From: an uncultured Oribacterium sp.
GTDB taxonomy: Bacteria; Bacillota; Clostridia; Lachnospirales; Lachnospiraceae
Length of the DNA stretch: 6,849 nt
Direction of reading: 5' to 3'
NCBI GenBank assembly: GCA_902485915.1
Contig: CABTMH010000076.1
Span: forward strand, 1 to 6,849
Below are positions 5,912 through 6,849 of the stretch, one piece after another. The first letter of the stretch is position 1, and every line of letters starts with the position of its first letter. The position numbers and the translations under genes are program-made. The notes under the pieces were generated by a model, which worked only from the letters and a program-made list of their open reading frames with translations, did no database searches and was not told the DNA's origin.

Positions 5912-6694
5912 ATGGAAGGAAATATGAAGCATCTCTTCGATTTTATCGGGACGACGGCGCTTGTGACGGGTGGAACCAGCGGTCTCGGGCATGCCATCGC
6001 GGAGGCCTTTCTGCAGAACGGAGTCGATGTCGCGGTCTGCAGTCGTCACCCGGAGAGTGCGGAGGACCTCGCAGAGCTCGCGAAGGCCGAGGGTCGGCGC
6101 TATCTGCCGATCTACTGTGACATCACTGATGAGGCGAGTGTCGAGGCGATGGGGGATATCCTCGAGAAGGAGTTCGGCGGCGTGACGATGCTCGTCAACA
6201 GTGCCGGTATGAACATCCTGAAGCATGCCGAGGACTATGATGCGGCGAGCTTTAACCGGGTCATGAATCTGAACGTCACCGGTACGCATATCGTCAGCAA
6301 GCTCTGTGCGAAGCGCTGGATGATCCCGGCACACAAGGGGCGTATCGTGAACCTCTCGTCCGCGAAGGCGTTCCTCGGTACGGATCGTGACTACACCGCG
6401 TACTGCGCAAGTAAGGGTGCCATCAACATGTACACCGCCCAGCTCGGCTGTGAGTGGGCGAAGTTCGGTATTTCGGTCAATGCCATCGCCCCGACCTTCG
6501 TCGTGACGCCGATCAATGCTGACCGTCTCGCGGATCCGGAGTTCTATAACGCGCTGGTGCGTCGCATCCCGATGGGGCGTCTCGGCACCGGGAAGGATAT
6601 GGCCGCTGCGGCGCTGTTCCTCTGTTCCGAGGGCGCGGAGTTCATCACCGGCGTGACCCTGAAGGTGGACGGCGGCGTGACGTCGATGCAGTAA
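5912..6694 (+). CDS. Short-chain dehydrogenase/reductase (classical SDR)
   Basis: This 260-aa NAD(P)-dependent oxidoreductase has the normal length for a classical SDR. The Rossmann glycine motif TGGTSGLG is at 19-26. The NAG-type structural motif reads NSAG at 96-99. The catalytic residues are S150 (NLSS), Y164 and K168 in YCASK. NAIAPTFVVTPI follows the active site as usual, and the C-terminus has the common GVTLKVDGG ending. There is an acidic stretch in the D/E region near TDEAS (about 71-75). The sequence looks most like FabG or gluconate/sugar-alcohol dehydrogenase relatives, but the exact substrate cannot be told. Ser-Tyr spacing is 14, one more than in FabG. The gene follows a terminator and a structured leader, so it may be transcribed separately from the cyclase while serving the same pathway, oxidising or reducing a hydroxy/keto intermediate. 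Confidence 0.9.
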   Translation: MEGNMKHLFDFIGTTALVTGGTSGLGHAIAEAFLQNGVDVAVCSRHPESAEDLAELAKAEGRRYLPIYCDITDEASVEAMGDILEKEFGGVTMLVNSAGMNILKHAEDYDAASFNRVMNLNVTGTHIVSKLCAKRWMIPAHKGRIVNLSSAKAFLGTDRDYTAYCASKGAINMYTAQLGCEWAKFGISVNAIAPTFVVTPINADRLADPEFYNALVRRIPMGRLGTGKDMAAAALFLCSEGAEFITGVTLKVDGGVTSMQ

Positions 6695-6701
6695 GCCTGT
6701 A

Positions 6702-6713
6702 TAATCCATGAGA
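6702..6713 (+). repeat. 12-bp direct repeat, copy 1
   Basis: TAATCCATGAGA occurs here and again at 6838-6849, 136 bp apart. This copy contains the left arm of the nested hairpin at 6704-6745. Confidence 0.6.
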
Positions 6714-6745
6714 GGGCCGTGCGAAGCGCGGAGAGGCTCGTGGAT
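6704..6745 (+). other. Nested hairpin downstream of the SDR gene
   Basis: ATCCATGAG (6704-6712) pairs with CTCGTGGAT (6737-6745) over 9 bp with one G-U. Inside it CCGTGC (6717-6722) pairs with GCGCGG (6726-6731) with one G-U and a GAA loop. The two stems are separated by a purine-rich internal loop. It begins 9 nt after the SDR stop and could be a 3' UTR structure or part of a small RNA. The left arm overlaps a TATAAT at 6700-6705. Confidence 0.55.
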
Positions 6746-6765
6746 GCCCCCAGGCGGCGAGGCTG

Positions 6766-6787
6766 TTTTTTCGCTTAAGCGAAAAAA
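6766..6787. terminator. Palindromic T6/A6 element, possible bidirectional termination region
   Basis: Six Ts, CGCTTAAGCG and six As form a perfect 22-bp palindrome. On the + strand the T run follows a GC-rich stretch (6746-6765) without a strong hairpin of its own. On the - strand the T run is preceded, across GTTTGA, by the strong hairpin at 6794-6833. It therefore looks a better terminator for leftward transcripts entering from the right than for the SDR transcript. Confidence 0.5.
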
Positions 6788-6793
6788 TCAAAC

Positions 6794-6833
6794 GACGATG
6801 CCAGCGCCAAAGGCGCATTTCCATGGCATCGTC
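6794..6833. other. Strong bulged hairpin, probable minus-strand terminator stem
   Basis: GACGATGCCA (6794-6803) and TGGCATCGTC (6824-6833) pair perfectly over 10 bp. Directly inside, GCGCC (6804-6808) and GGCGC (6812-6816) pair with an AAA loop, leaving a 7-nt bulge ATTTCCA on one side. Read leftwards it is followed by GTTTGATTTTTT, fitting an intrinsic terminator for a convergent gene to the right. No T run follows it on the + strand. Confidence 0.55.
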
Positions 6834-6837
6834 TCCC

Positions 6838-6849
6838 TAATCCATGAGA
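6838..6849 (+). repeat. 12-bp direct repeat, copy 2, running into the window edge
   Basis: This is an exact second copy of TAATCCATGAGA. The match ends only because the window ends, so the repeat may be longer. If it continues, the nested hairpin may also be duplicated beyond the edge. Confidence 0.55.

Noticed and set aside
6746..6771. Classical + strand terminator for the SDR gene ending in T6
   Set aside because: The GC-rich 6746-6765 segment yields only 3-bp stems, so a standard hairpin-plus-T-run is not supported on this strand.

Overview
The window is a GC-rich (roughly mid-50s percent by eye), densely coded stretch with six protein genes, all on the + strand. Strong AAGGAG(G) ribosome-binding sites, short intergenic gaps with intrinsic terminators, and heavy use of CGT for Arg in some genes suggest a Firmicutes-type bacterium, perhaps a GC-rich gut or oral Clostridia or Erysipelotrichia relative. 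This placement is a low-confidence inference. No tRNA, rRNA, CRISPR array or transposase was seen.

Layout: (1) 1-2087, a hydantoinase/oxoprolinase A-type ATP-dependent ring-opening enzyme, cut at its 5' end by the window edge. (2) 2088-2250, a structured gap ending in an intrinsic terminator that lies directly against the next ribosome-binding site. (3) 2251-3066, a 271-aa HEIFH zincin-like protein of unknown role, distantly like ImmA/IrrE peptidases. (4) A promoter with a perfect TATAAT at 3122, then a GntR/FCD-type regulator (3159-3860) that overlaps by ATGA a ketopantoate-reductase-like dehydrogenase (3857-4774). (5) A 190-bp gap with a striking palindrome at 4847-4873, then a cyclase/kynurenine-formamidase-family metal hydrolase (4965-5720) with its own terminator. 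(6) A second structured gap, then a classical short-chain dehydrogenase (5912-6694). (7) 6695-6849, a non-coding tail with nested hairpins, a perfect 22-bp palindrome and a 12-bp direct repeat whose second copy runs into the window edge.

Taken together this looks like a regulated catabolic locus. Two enzymes belong to families that open cyclic amides or hydrolyse amides (HyuA-like and cyclase-like), and two NAD(P)-dependent oxidoreductases (PanE-like and SDR) could reduce or oxidise the resulting keto or hydroxy acids. A GntR repressor or activator sits in the middle. The substrate cannot be read from the sequence, and the gene combination does not match a pathway I can name. The least explained parts are the zincin-like protein next to the regulator, the 4847-4873 palindrome, and the structured non-coding regions at 2088-2236 and 6704-6849.
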